This document shows, one piece after another, positions 43,853-55,506 of a stretch of 64,000 nucleotides of DNA. The notes under the pieces were generated by a model, which was given only the letters and a program-made list of their open reading frames with translations, had not been told where the DNA came from and did no database searches. How positions within the stretch are numbered: position 1 is the first letter of the stretch; each line of letters starts with the position of its first letter. The stretch lies in NCBI GenBank assembly GCA_026770025.1, contig JAMXDE010000037.1:496001-560000 (forward strand). Reading direction: 5' to 3'. This stretch comes from Craspedostauros australis. Lineage: Eukaryota > Bacillariophyta > Bacillariophyceae > Mastogloiales > Achnanthaceae. The translations under genes and the position numbers were made by a program.

Positions 43853-44458
43853 GTGGCATCAAGATACCGAAGCACACCATGTTCCCGCGCGTATTGTGTC
43901 ACTCCGATTGGCAAAGTTCCAGCCTCCACGTATACGCACACCACACCACTCGAAGCGCTGAGGCTGCATCGATCGGAGTATGTGTAGTATCGTGGTTGAC
44001 TCCCCCAAGACCATCACAGAGGGATGTGCCTACTCATATTACACAAACAATGGTATCACATGAAGAGGCACAACTGCACAGCGTGGCCAAGTTGGGCACC
44101 ATCGAAGGTCGTATCGTGCGAGCGAGCGAGCTAGTCAGCTTCGGATCATGATGTAGCTGTCCACGGTCATATCATATCATACCACGCCATACCATACCAT
44201 CGCATAGCATGTCATACACAGTGGCGGAACTGCGCAAGTCCATGCAGGCGTGTTGACTGACGACACGTTGCTTCATGATGAATGCACAGGATCATGAAAT
44301 GGAGGACAGCAATCTTGAGCAGATGAGCTCACAATCGCCATCCAAGCGCAACTGATTTGGGACCACATACTCTGCCTGCTCTATCAGCTCTACTCGTACG
44401 ATTGTACCACCAACAGGGACGACCACCAATCATCAACAACAGCGACAACAAGAAACGG
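43853..44458 (+). promoter_or_regulatory. Unit G upstream block with small conserved ORF
   Basis: The block is nearly identical to unit A. The small ORF is at 44050-44151 (33 codons). The pentamer tract near 44165-44220 has diverged to include ATCGCATAGCATGTC. Confidence 0.5.
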
Positions 44459-45922
44459 ATGAACCGCGACATGGATGCTGTCGCCAACACCAATACCAAC
44501 AGCCATCATGATCCAGACTTCAAGACTTTCTGGAAACAACTCCATCGAAGATGGTGGATCCCGAAGACTGTATTCAATGTGCAGTGTCATCCAAAACAGC
44601 AGGTTGAATGCTATAGTGTCACACCCAAGCGGACGGAATACTGGGACATGGCCATCGAAGCAGGATTCACCTTTGCTGACTTGGAATCGATGAAGCGGCG
44701 GCACAAACATGTTGCTCTATCACTTCGTGTTCTATTGAGCGATTCGTTTCGCCAGGGCTGCGGGCGGATGTGTATTCGATCCCTGTATCTGAACTTCGGC
44801 AGGGATGGCCAATTGGGAGAAGAAGACAAGCAAGCGATTCGCTTCGTGGTTCGATTGGCTACCGAACATTCACCCAAGTCTTCATACAGCAAAGGCATCT
44901 GCTTGCCTCAATGCTTCGTGGAGATGAAGCAGCTCCACGATATCCCTCTTGTGACACATGGTGTGCATTTGGATTCATGTGATCTTGTTGATTGCGACAA
45001 GCTCATGTTCAACATCTCCCAAAACTCCAAATACGTTATGTTTAGTAACTGTAAGCTCGCCAATGGGGGCGCTGATTTGTGCAGATGGCTGTCTCCAAAC
45101 AATTGCAGCATCACTGAAGTATCCTTCGTATGCACCCGCGTCACTTGTGATACCTTGGCAAAGCTATTCCAGTCAAACAAGCGCATCAACAAGCTCCAAA
45201 TCAATATCTGTCGGGACAACAGCACCCAACACATCCACTCACAAGAAATCGACCGGATCATCCACCTCCTTTCAGATGCATCACACCTGAAGGAGCTTGG
45301 TGTTTCTGGTGTTTGGATTGGGTCATCGGAGCCAGAGCAGATGACATGGTTCGACGCATTGATATCGCTCCTGGGAAACAAGAGCTTGTCTTCTCTCCAA
45401 TACAGTCGCTTTTGGAATCCTGGCATGTCTGAAGCTCCACCCGAGACCCTCTCGGCACAGATGGAAGCACTTCAGCAAGCCTTGGAGCAGACTACCCAAC
45501 TCACCTATCTCTACATTTCTCCACGCCCGTCTGGCAAACATGCCCATTCATACAATGCGCTTGTTGAACATAGCTTGCGGCGAAATCATCGCAACAAGGT
45601 GAGAGCAGTGCTGTGTTCCCTTCCGACATGGTCGCGGCCACTGGCCCTGTTTGGAGAGATGTTGATGAGAACAAGCAAATGTGGGGATACAATGGATGCA
45701 ATGGTTACAATGGCTCTAATGGGCGCAATGGATCCCATGAGCGAGACTTTTGACATTCTGCTGCAGGGCTGTGACACGTTGAAACAGGCATGGGATGACA
45801 AGAGAGCGGATCGGCTCGTCCGAGTTGATGATGCTTCTGCTTGTTGTGTGAAAACGAAAGGCACATCGATGATTGGCGCGATCCTGCATTGCCTTGGAGT
45901 ACTCTGGTCGTCGAGTAATTAG
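44459..45922 (+). CDS. LRR protein, unit G
   Basis: The predicted protein has 487 residues. The first 100 and last 60 residues match unit A almost exactly. The middle differs in clusters (NFGRDGQLGEED, EHSPKSSYSKGICLPQ, NICRDNSTQHIHS), again pointing to patchwork change between copies. LRR blocks DSCDLVDCDKLMFNIS, SNCKLANGGADLCRWL and CTRVTCDTLAKLFQSN lie near residues 165-250. A short insert (MDAMVTMALMGAM) near residue 420 arises from a small tandem repeat of ACAATGG-type sequence. No break is seen. Confidence 0.78.
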   Translation: MNRDMDAVANTNTNSHHDPDFKTFWKQLHRRWWIPKTVFNVQCHPKQQVECYSVTPKRTEYWDMAIEAGFTFADLESMKRRHKHVALSLRVLLSDSFRQGCGRMCIRSLYLNFGRDGQLGEEDKQAIRFVVRLATEHSPKSSYSKGICLPQCFVEMKQLHDIPLVTHGVHLDSCDLVDCDKLMFNISQNSKYVMFSNCKLANGGADLCRWLSPNNCSITEVSFVCTRVTCDTLAKLFQSNKRINKLQINICRDNSTQHIHSQEIDRIIHLLSDASHLKELGVSGVWIGSSEPEQMTWFDALISLLGNKSLSSLQYSRFWNPGMSEAPPETLSAQMEALQQALEQTTQLTYLYISPRPSGKHAHSYNALVEHSLRRNHRNKVRAVLCSLPTWSRPLALFGEMLMRTSKCGDTMDAMVTMALMGAMDPMSETFDILLQGCDTLKQAWDDKRADRLVRVDDASACCVKTKGTSMIGAILHCLGVLWSSSN

Positions 45923-46151
45923 AACAGCGCATGAAGACAGCATTGATACTCTGGTGAATGTGTATGTGTGTTGTTGTACGAGTGAGATGGAACAAGGGAG
46001 ATGGTTGGGTGATTGTGATTGCGTGCTGCGGTTGATGAGAAGTATGGAATGTCTAGATTGTATGAGTATGGCTGGTCCATCAACAGCAAGCGAAAGCTGT
46101 CCACAGAACCTATCTGCATCACATCGCGATTTCACACCGCTCCATACATTC

Positions 46152-47790
46152 TCATTTCCTCGGAACAGCAGTATCCAGAACGGTCTTCTTCGCAACGCCC
46201 GTCTTGTCCATGATGAAGAAGGACACGTCCCGGAACGTGGCCAACGGTCCTCACGAGGCCTCCAGGTACACCAGCAGACCAACCTTGGCCATTATGCCCG
46301 TGGTGGCCGTGGTGGCCGTGATGTCAATGATGCCTGTGGTGGTAGGCCATCGCTTGCCCTTGTATTCTGTCTTCAGGATGTCTTCGAGTCTGTCCCCACC
46401 ATTGGCTTGTTCATTGTGCTGCATGGTAGGCTGCTGAATGGCGTTGGCCAGACAGTAGGCGTCTTGGATGGCCCGATTGGTGCCCTGTCCAAGGAACAGA
46501 GGCATGGCGTGTGCCGCATCACCACAGACAGTCAGGATGGCGGCCCTATCCGCATCTACGCCTTTGCAAGTGCTTCCATTGCAGTTGCCGTTGCAGCTGC
46601 AGTTGCAGTTGCAGTCGCCGTTGCGGTTGCCGGTGGTGGCCACCATCACTTTGGTTCATCGCGCAAAGGGATTGTGGAGGTAGATCCCCAACTCGAAGAA
46701 ACGATCGGCCTTGTCGATGAGTCGATCGATGATGGGCCTGATGGTGTGCGTGAAGATCTTGGCATCATCGATCTGCTGTCACATCCGTTGCTGGATGTGC
46801 TCGCCCTCGGATCATGCCTTCCAAGGGACGTTCTCGTCATCCTTGCTGACGGCGGGCTTGGAGAAGGGGAAGGTGTTGCGGAAGATGATGAAGCGGCCTC
46901 TGGTAGTGTCACGCTTGATGCCGCTGTTGTAGTTGCCGTTGTCATAGTTGCCATTGTCGCAGTTGCTGGTGAGGCAGTAGGCGCCGTTGCCAAAGTGTTG
47001 CTGCAGGATGGAATCTTGTTCCATTGTGTTCATTCGGTCGCCGCTGCTGCTGCTACTACTACTCCTGCTAATCCCGCTGTCATGCTCGCTGTCCTCTTTG
47101 GCGACATCCTGGATGGCGTACCGGATGCGGATGCCAGAGTGCACAGTCGCCAAACCTGCGTTGTTGCCTGCTGAAGACAACATATTTCCATCACCATTGT
47201 CATCACCATCGCCGCTACCGTTGCCACCACCAGCGCCGTTGATGTACTACTTGACGGCACTATCGACACCATTCCAGCCCTCGACCATATCGTACCAGTA
47301 CGGCCCTTCCCTCGTTCCATCTTCAAACGCGAGATGGATGGAATCTCGCTCCTCCGTCTTTTGACATGCCACATCCACCACCTGCTTGCTGAGATGCATG
47401 GGCGTCACCTCCAGCTCCTCCAATGGCGTTTCCTGCAGCTCCTCCTGCAGCGCCTCCTGCAAGGCTCCCCGCAGGATGGAGGTTGGTACGCCATGACTTC
47501 GCCATCATCCTGGATCAGCGCCTTCGTCGTGGCGTCACTCCGCATCCATGATCATCTGTCTGAGATTGAAGTGCAGCAGCTGGAGCTTCCCCTTGGATGA
47601 GATCCAGCTGGTGGTCTTGGATCGCACAGTCGTCAACAGCAGCGCGACATCGGCCACCGCGCGCTCTTTGCTGCACGCTACAGTGACGGATAGATCTGCT
47701 TCAGCACTGCCATGCCGCCGTTGAGCTGCGCGCCCGCACCTGCGATGACGTCCAATTCTGGTCTCGCATCGAAGCATTTCACATCAATGA
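46152..47790 (-). pseudogene. FAD monooxygenase pseudogene, unit G, N-terminus replaced
   Basis: It has the same layout as unit A: the GxGxxG half is missing and homology to full copies ends near 47790, at tandem ATGATGTGCACACA-type repeats. The middle part (AFEDGT, HLSKQVVDVACQKTEERDS) and the GDAAHAMPLFLGQG motif near 46480-46530 remain; Pro to Leu alters the motif. Lesions shared with A are the 1-base insertion near 47540, TGA at 46779-46781, and TGA after LEAS near 46251. A stop near 47250 (YFDGT region, TAC to TAG on the coding strand) appears specific to this copy. Confidence 0.74.
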
Positions 47791-47959
47791 TGTGTATACA
47801 ATGATGTGCACACAATGATGTGTGCAATGTTGTCCGCAGTGCTATTGATATTGTTGTAATCAATGTCGCCGTTTCTCTCGTACTCATGTGGTCCAACGAC
47901 AAAGGCCAACGATTCGTTTTGCTTGAATGGTCTTGGTCGTTTCTGTCCTGCGATCTGAA

Positions 47960-48998
47960 CCTTCAACGTCAGCCGCACAAATGGCATGGCACATTCATTG
48001 GATTACAACAAGTCAATGACATCCAATATGGCAGTCATCTCATTCTCTGCATTCAGCACCAACGGACAGCCACAAGCGATGGGTTCCATGATTCTGTGTC
48101 CCAGACTGCAAGCCAACTGCAAGCCGTCATGAGAGCTGCTGGTGGCAAGCACCACTGCATTTGCTCGGATCGAATCGTGCGGATCGTCTCCAGCGTGAAG
48201 GATGAAATCGCCATCATGGAGTGGATCCATCACAGTCACTATCCAATTTGTGAGTACCTGGAATGTAGTGGATGTGTCACTATCCTCCACATCCTCGGTG
48301 CTGCCGTCGGTATTGTCGGCACTGGCATCCAGTATTTCAGCCAACGCGTCACCCAGAGGTTGCGTCGATGCGCCAAAGGAGGAATCTGGATCAGCCCCGC
48401 ATGTTGTCATGACTAAGACGATGGTCACTCCATCTTGTGTCGGCGTCTCCAACACCACATCAGGCACATGTCCCGCCAACCATTCCTGCTGCTGTCGTGG
48501 CTTCCATGTCTTCATCAACAACCCCACAAGCCCCTGTCGACCACGTGGGAATCCTTCCTTGACTACTTCCGAAACCTTCCTCAGAGGGTCTCAAGACATC
48601 ATGCCTTGATCTTGGTTGGATCTCAGATCGCGAAGGATCGCTTCAGTTGACTCCAACAAAGCGATCCGTGTGCCTGTGGAGGTTGATGTGTTGCGCAACG
48701 CTGCAATGGCAGCAAGCGTCCTGGTTGTGCCACCACCGATGATCGCGGGATCCACATGTTGCTGGGAGAGGGGTGTTGGTTGCGCCATTGTCATTGTTGC
48801 AGTTGTTGCGGTTGTTGTCATTGTTGTCATTGTTGCGGTTGCGGCTGTTGGCCTTGGCGTTGGAGTGTTGGACAATGTCTCTGCAGACGGGTGGCCGAAC
48901 ACCAGGAAGGGGAGAAGTGGCAGAAGCGACAGCAGAAGTGGCAACAGACGTGGCGTCCGTATCCATTTCGCAGCAGTTCTGAAGAAATGGAATACCAT
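47960..48998 (-). pseudogene. HI0933/BaiN-like FAD oxidoreductase pseudogene, copy in unit G
   Basis: This is the better preserved of the two copies. The hydrophobic leader and AIIGGGTTRTLAAI start are as in A, and the frame shifts near 48595. EGFPRGRQGLVGLL, QEWLAGH and the C-terminal VVLATSSSHDGLQLACSLGHRI with EPIACGCPLVLN are intact, which places it more firmly in the HI0933 family (LATGG...GLA..LGH..). A stop follows near 48005, then MPFVRLTLKVQ resembles the next strand of the family. So it is broken in at least two places and ends at the junction with the monooxygenase copy. Confidence 0.65.
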
Positions 48999-49560
48999 GA
49001 TGGTAGAGTATGGTACCGTAGTCCGATTGTCTGATGGTCTATTATTGCATGCAGTCCTCAAAGGCATAATCGCACATGACCAGTGGTGAGATGGCTGGGC
49101 GCTCTCACTGTTGCTGTCGGTATTGGCCTTGGATTCTTCTCCTGGACGCACGAATGTTCCATCTCCACTCTCCATGCATTCCAGACCACTGACCTGATGG
49201 TCGAGCTCGAAGACGGCTGCCATGCCGGTCTTGTCTGTGGCGTCAATATCATGCGTTGGCTCGTCGCCATTGGCAGTATTATGGCCATCGCCATATCCGT
49301 CGATGGCAACGGCCTTGAGCTTGAGCTGCTGAGCGAAGTTGGCAAAGGGCTCCGTGCCCATCCGGATGATGCAGATGGATCCGTCGGTGCGATCGACGAT
49401 GAGGACAGTTTCAGCCATGCCTGGTTGGCTGAGAGCGGAGACGAAGATCTTCTGGCTGTCGTCACTTGCGACTTGCGGATCCAACGAGAATCCACGCACC
49501 TGGCAGCTGGCGTACTTCCGGTTCTGCCGCTCCTGGTCTGACACCTGTTGCAGTCATTCG
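48999..49560 (-). pseudogene. Unknown coding segment upstream of the HI0933-like gene, unit G
   Basis: It is homologous to the segment at 12959-13600 and in frame with the HI0933-like leader. Differences from A are few (CQVRGFSLD for CQVHRFSLD). The DNA transposon separates it from its former 5' part, which resumes at 53101. No family recognised. Confidence 0.4.
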
Positions 49561-49737
49561 CGCAGAACAGGAACACCCAACATTTTGTCCGATTTTCATT
49601 TTTCTAGCTCGTGACTTACTTTAACGGGACTTAATGCGCGGCGTTGAGACAGAAAAGTGGATCAGCCGAAATCCCAAACAGCATACTTAGGGTTACGCTA
49701 TTGAACTTCAATTGTGGTTCGTTCACGCCCAACAAGA

Positions 49738-49945
49738 GAGACCGGACAAAACCGGAGAAACTAGGTCAGACCGGACAGACCGGACAAAATGACCGGACAA
49801 AACGGACAGACCGGACAAAACGACCGGACAAACCGGACAAAACAACCGGACAGACCGGACAAAACGACCGGACAAACCGGACAAAATGACCGGACAGACC
49901 GGACAAAACGGCCGGACAGAATGGATAGACCGGACAAAATTAACG
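49738..49945. repeat. Left subterminal ACCGGACAAA array
   Basis: About a dozen and a half irregular copies of a 10- to 11-base motif (ACCGGACAAAA, ACCGGACAG) stand in tandem with small variations. The spacing is too short and uneven for a CRISPR array. Its mirror array lies at the other end of the transposon. Confidence 0.8.
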
Positions 49946-50343
49946 ATCTTAGCGGACACTGTTAACGGACAGTGTACCCAAAACAGCACTGAAGGTCGGC
50001 GCGGCGACGTGTGATGGATCAAATGGGAGCAACATTGCGAGTGTCTGGGTTGAGTGTGGAGGACTACCTCCGGCAAGTATTTCTGGTTGATGCGATTAGT
50101 ATGTGGAAAGTAGATAGCAAAAGCTGTGAAGCGTGATGCTGGTTCTTAATGTTTCGTACTCCATTCTGAGACACTCTGCTCAAGTTCAATACGCCCTACT
50201 CAATTGAGGGTTGCCGTACTTGGTTTCAAGATAGAAAATAAGCTTGATTTGTTGCACTTCCTGGTAGATGTGTTCTTTGAATTTGCGTTTTCCAAATTGC
50301 ACATATATACTGGTCAGGTTTGCTGCAACTCTGATGGTGTCAT

Positions 50344-51438
50344 CTATGTTTGTTCAACTTCTAGGATGTCTTGTTGGAGGAGCATACTTGCAGTGGACAT
50401 GTTGAGCACCAAGCCTCCACAAGAATTCATTGTTTCTCTTGGGTGTATGCATCTATCATGTTTCAATGAGGCCAATTCCACCATCGGGTGCAACTCTTTC
50501 TTGCCCAACTGTTTCCAATGATCGCAAAGGTGAGCTTCAAACTGGCTGAGCACAACATCAACAAATTCAGCCATGTGGAAGCAGCATGTGTCCCACACTT
50601 CTGCGGCAGATAACTCTTCTTCAGTCATTGGCAAGACACCATCTAGCAAGTCCTGTAGAATGATGAATTTTGCTTTGCTAGCCTTTCACTTGATACAACC
50701 CTCTCTTCTTGACATGGTGGGGATGTTTGGAGTATACTGTGGTGTTTGTGCTATGTCTTGACCACTCCTTTCTTGTTGATTCTGTGGAACAATGATGATT
50801 TCACTCAGGATTTGGCTTCTGTGCAATTCTTCAAGCTTGGTATGATGCCTGGCTGTCTGAGTTCCTGAGAGATGAAACGAGAGGGCTTGTCCCAAACATT
50901 CCAGGAGAACGAACTGTTGCAAAAATTCAAGCTTGTCCATCCACGGATGCAGGAGCAGCAAGAAGCATTCTTTGATTAGACTGCTTGATGTGTTGTGCCA
51001 AGAATAGACAAAGAACAGACCAAGTTGCCAAGTACCTGCAGCAAACATAGAACACAATGACAAGACAGCGATACAACCAAAGTGAGGACAACAGAATGCA
51101 GCAAGAGAAAGCTCACAAATCAAACTTCATTCGTTCTTGCCCTTTCTTGTCATGATGACAGTGCCTGCCTCGAGGTAAGCAGCCACAGGAACAGCATCAT
51201 CAATGTCTTGGACTTCTCTCACTATGATGATCTACAACCATGATCCATCTATCCCACATGTGCTGCAAAATTCCACAACACTTTGGCTATGACAGGACTT
51301 GCACTCCACATACTCTGATGTATTCCTTGCATTGGATGACAATGATTGGAGTCCTGTGGAAAATGCCCTCGAGAATGAATATTTCTGACACAGGCTTTCT
51401 ATGTTGAAACTTCTTTTCTCTTGACTCAACGCTTGCAC
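50344..51438 (-). pseudogene. Possible second transposon gene, fragmentary
   Basis: Three minus-strand open pieces lie in this interval. The first (51232-51438) has a four-Cys pattern CKSC and CSTC as in small zinc-binding domains. The others contain helical stretches without known motifs. They could be remnants of an accessory protein of the element. Their strand and continuity are uncertain. Confidence 0.25.
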
Positions 51439-51708
51439 ATTGCAACAGCATCAATCTCACAACCAAGAACCCATCGATGATGTTGACAAATCCTCAAGGA
51501 GGGAAGATCAACCATAATGCACCAAACATATTGGCAATTTCACACCTAATGGAGAGAATACCAATGACAACAAAGCCAGCAGCATTGCCACCACATCACA
51601 TCAACAGAAGCCACACATACCCTCTGTACAAATGCTTGTTGTTTAACCATTGGGTGTCCTGGAACAAGGCTTTATTGCTGAACTGGTCTTTGCCCTTTGT
51701 TTCTTGAC

Positions 51709-52544
51709 ATGACAATGGATCAAAGAAATACCATGTTCCGATCTCACTATGCATCTTGGCCGGAAAATATTTCAGGTATTTGGGATGACATGCACACAAC
51801 AACTACTTCCGAAGCAAAGATATCACAATATGACAACACTGGAAGAGGCTTTTTAATGTTCCTTGCAGTTCTATGCTTTCTATGGACCAATCCAAAGAAT
51901 GCCAACATCCTTGATGCAGCATATGGGATATTTTGATAGTATGCAATATGGAATCATCTATGGTGCTGGATCAAAATGATTGCAGCAATGAAAGCTGACA
52001 TGATTGTTTGGCCAAGCTCATTGAATGATCAAGAGGGAACAGCTTTCATTGCCACAGTTGACAGCACAGATTTTCATGTATGGGAGCAGAAACACTCAAC
52101 ACTCAACACAGATCTGGCATGGGGCTCGAAGAAGTTCAACCACGGTGCTCTCAAATACAAGATCGCAATCACTGTGTACCACTTAAAGTGTGTTTGGATC
52201 CACGGGCTCCACCAAGGAGGTAAACATGACTTGATTATTTGTTGTGAAGGATTGTTGCATCAGATCACAGGCGGAAAAGTCATCATTGCTGATCGTGGGC
52301 ACAGGACGAGTCGTATGAAAAAGAATATGATGTGAACACCAAATGAGTTCGATGGGCCAGAACTTGAAAACTTCAAGAGCAGAGCACGGTTGCATCATGA
52401 GACCTTCAATGAGAGACTGGAGTTCTTCAGCGTGCTGAAGATCACTTTTTGCATGGCACAGAAAAGCAGAAGCATTTGTTTGAAGCCATTTGTGTCATTG
52501 TGCAATACCATCGGGATGATGGAGCAGAACTCTTTGAGATTTGA
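51709..52544 (+). pseudogene. DDE transposase, degraded
   Basis: The N-terminal part has YASWPENISGIWDDM and FLMFLAVLCFLWTNPKNA, which resembles the start of DDE superfamily endonucleases abundant in diatoms. The catalytic region shows all three acidic positions: VDSTDFHVWE (first Asp), VIIADRGHRTSR (second Asp) and HHETFNERL (Glu), with IHGLHQGGKHDL between. Lesions are a frame break near 51910, a TGA at 52333-52335, and a frameshift near 52455, after which CVIVQYHRDDGAELFEI completes the C-terminus in another frame. It cannot make an active enzyme as read. Confidence 0.75.
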
Positions 52545-52789
52545 TGTCATACCACAAAACAGTAATAAGAACAACACACATAATGCAATAGAACCGGACA
52601 TTTGCATTGGCATGATGCCATACTTCAGTGCGAAGCTGGCTTGTTGTCTTGTTTCACTCATCTGTTCTTGTGGTTTGGGTTGGCTTGCGTCACTCCGTGC
52701 GAAGTAGTTTTGTCTGTTTCTTCACGATCCAAATGTCCGTTATATTCGATTAACCGTCCGTTAAATAGTTCGATAAATTCTTGAGTTTT

Positions 52790-52935
52790 GTCCGGTCTGT
52801 CCGGTTGATTCGTTTGTTTTGTCCGTTATGTCCGGTCATTTTGTCCGGTTTGTCCGGTCTGTCCGGTCGTTTTGTCCGGTTTGTCCGGTCATTTTGTCCG
52901 GTCTGGCCTAGTTTCTCCGCTTTTGTCCGGTCTTC
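52790..52935. repeat. Right subterminal TTTGTCCGGT array
   Basis: This is the reverse complement of the left array, with motifs TTTGTCCGGT and CTGTCCGGT in tandem. Together with the left array it gives the transposon inverted subterminal repeats. Confidence 0.8.
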
Positions 52936-53445
52936 CGTGCCTGGACCAACGACAATTGAAGAGAAATAGCGTAACCCTATCTACGATTTTCAGGATTTCA
53001 GGCGATTCACTTTTCTGTCTCAATGCAGTTTATTAAGTCCCGGTAAATTAGGTCACGAGCTAGAAAAGTGAAAATCGGACAAAATGTTGGGTGTTCCTGT
53101 GGAGAAGGAGTGAGAGAAGCGCGACTAGTCCACCACGGGGAACATCTGGCTGTCGTCTTGGTCCATGCCTCCAGCATTGGGACTGGTGCTACTGCTGCTG
53201 CTGCTGCTGTTACGACTACTGCTATCATGTTCATCGTTCTTGTTCGTGTGGTCGTCGAAAAGACGGGAGGCCGAAGATCGAGAGAGAGCGTGGAAAAGCG
53301 GTGGTTTGGAGAGTTCGTGTTCTGTTCCAATGATACTCTGTATCGTTCATGCCTCGTTGTGTTGTTGAGTGATTCCATTGCTCTCCACAAGGGTGAATCA
53401 CATCTTGGTCGATGAAGCCGAGTTCAATAAATCTGAAGGTTCGCC

Positions 53446-54358
53446 ATGTCAGAACGTGAGTTTGATGCGCTTGTTGTGTCTTGGAGTTCTCAAAAGTCAG
53501 TCCGGAGAGAACTCTCCAACAGAACGATGATGCTTTCTTGGTGTCAAACGTTCTCGCAAGTGCCTCCGAAGTGCCACTGTTCTTTTGTTCAATCCAACAC
53601 ATCAACTGTTCCGACGAACGTGTCTGTGTTGCCACACCACAGAAGAAGTGATTTCTTTGGCGATTGATTCGTTCAAAGGCGAGGCCCACCAAATTCAGCG
53701 GTTTGTTCTGGTTGTGGATCTTGTTGAGTTGGTAACACTTGGTTGGAATTTGGCGGATGCCGACCGACAACCACAAATTACCACGAGTGAGGAAACCATT
53801 TCCTCGCACAACCAACACATCCAACACATCCAACACAACCAACGTGCGAGTAGCATCGTGAACATCGATGCACCCGATGATGAGGCCATGGTCGATCTCC
53901 GTGGAGGCACCTCCTCCATCAAACACTTCGTCTCGCGCCCATTGCACTATGCTCACACCGTCATGGCCCATCCAATCAACGAGGGCGACGACACCTCCAA
54001 GACGATCAGCAGCAGCAGCAGCAGCCGAAGCCATCACGGGTCGCCACACATGACACCCAACGTCTACTCCGGGAAAGGCATCACCTGCGGACTCCGCCAA
54101 CCGCTTCGATGGAGGATGCAGGCTCATTGGCAACACCTCCGGCTGCCAACCACGCAAGCCTTCACACCAGCGGCTACGACAAGAACAACTGCAGGAGTCA
54201 TCGACCTCCGCCACGACCATCAACTTCCAACCACAGAGGAACCGCTCATCGATCGTGAGGATTAGGAGTAGATGCTGTCGAGGTTTCCGACGCACGACCT
54301 CCCCCACATGCCCACCTCCGCTTTTCAGAAGCCACACCGTCGGCTTCGCAGCACAAGC

Positions 54359-54391
<33 letters not shown>

Positions 54392-55506
54392 CGTGACGAG
54401 GAGGATGAAGAGGAGGAGGATCCAACCCATGCGGCTCCTGCTGCTGCTTCCGTCATTGAGCACGATGCTAATTGTGCCAATGATCTTGCCCCCACCCACC
54501 TTCACCCAGCAAGTGCAATTGATGGTGAGTGCGATGGCAAATATTGTACAGGATGACCATGACGACAAGGACACACAATCTGATGAGCATTGGCTCACGT
54601 GAATGATGTTGTCCGAATCGGATGATGAAAGTCAGCTTGTTCCAAAGTCCCAAAAACAACAGCAACCGCAACCGCAACGGCAGCAACAACAATAGCCAAC
54701 ACCACGTCGAAACCTGCGGAGACTGTGCTCCCAACAACAGCACAGATCCCTGACATCCTTAGCAGCCTGCTGCCGAACGTCATCATCTGGAAGTTGCCCT
54801 TCTCCACAAATGGTGAATCAGATGCATCCACGGTCCAAAACGCAACGATGCTCTCCACATACGAATCAAGGAGTCTCACATCCTTGTCACGCAGCTACTA
54901 CACGGATGCCTCGTCGTCACATGCTGATGATGAGTCGGATCACAACAACAGTCGCACGCAGCTACTGCAAATGGTATACGAAACAGGCGACGAATAATCT
55001 GAGCTCGTCATTCAAGAAGTCCAACGGAATCTCAAGCGCAACCCTGAGTCAAATGAGCCCGATGATGAGTGGTCCTTTCTGTCATCGCCACTGGAGGGAC
55101 CAGCCAGACAGCAGCCTCAACCACGCGCCCCGCCGATCCAGTCTCATGGCCGAGTCAAAAAGCTCTTCAGACTGAAGCAGGCCTACCTGCGATCCAAGAA
55201 CCGCTGTGAGATTTTCATCGTCGATGGTGTTGCAGGCGTCGGCAAGATTGCTATCTGCCAGTACTTCTTCGACAATGTGCACGACGCCACGCTGATCTTG
55301 GGATGTGCCAAGTTCGAACCGCCGATCGGGATGTCACCAGCATCCATCCATACGGACCCATCTGCACTGCCTTCGCCTCCCTCCTGCGTCAGGTCACGCA
55401 ACGGAATGCATCCTGGATCCAACAGCATTTGCCGCAGGCTGCTGAGGCTCTCAACCTCATTCTTGCACAAACGCGCTGCTTCATCTTCATGGACACAATA
55501 ACATAG
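53446..55506 (+). pseudogene. AAA-type ATPase fragment, unit G
   Basis: It is homologous to the unit A copy. Its Walker A reads GVAGVGKI, the essential Thr changed to Ile (near 55245), so nucleotide binding would be lost. A TAA interrupts the frame at the ETGDE position (near 54996), and a base is missing near 55338 where A reads MSPDIHPYGP. On the other hand the Trp that is a stop in A is intact here. The two copies have thus decayed independently. An Asp/Glu run near 54360-54420 is longer than in A. Confidence 0.55.

Larger units (their letters stand above)
49567..53100 (+). mobile_element. DNA transposon, 3.5 kb, long TIRs and inverted subterminal arrays
   Basis: Terminal inverted repeats begin ACAGGAACACCCAACATTTT and extend imperfectly for about 165 bp at each end. 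Inside them, tandem copies of an ACCGGACAAA-type motif run in one orientation on the left (about 49738-49945) and in the opposite orientation on the right (about 52790-52935); such arrays are usually transposase binding sites. The interior has a degraded DDE transposase. Unit A has the matching empty site near 13528. No clean target duplication is seen: flanks read CGCAGA and GGAGAAGG against GCAGAACCGTCGAGAAGG in A. The superfamily is therefore left open. Confidence 0.85.

Noticed and set aside
43167-43880. A 237-codon minus-strand frame overlapping the small secreted protein
   Set aside because: It is in a different frame from the signal-peptide protein, has no features, and extends into the repeat-unit upstream block.
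49738-52935. A CRISPR-like array made of repeated ACCGGACAAA motifs
   Set aside because: The units are 10-11 bases with no spacers of constant length, they are mirrored at both ends of a transposon, and the host is eukaryotic.
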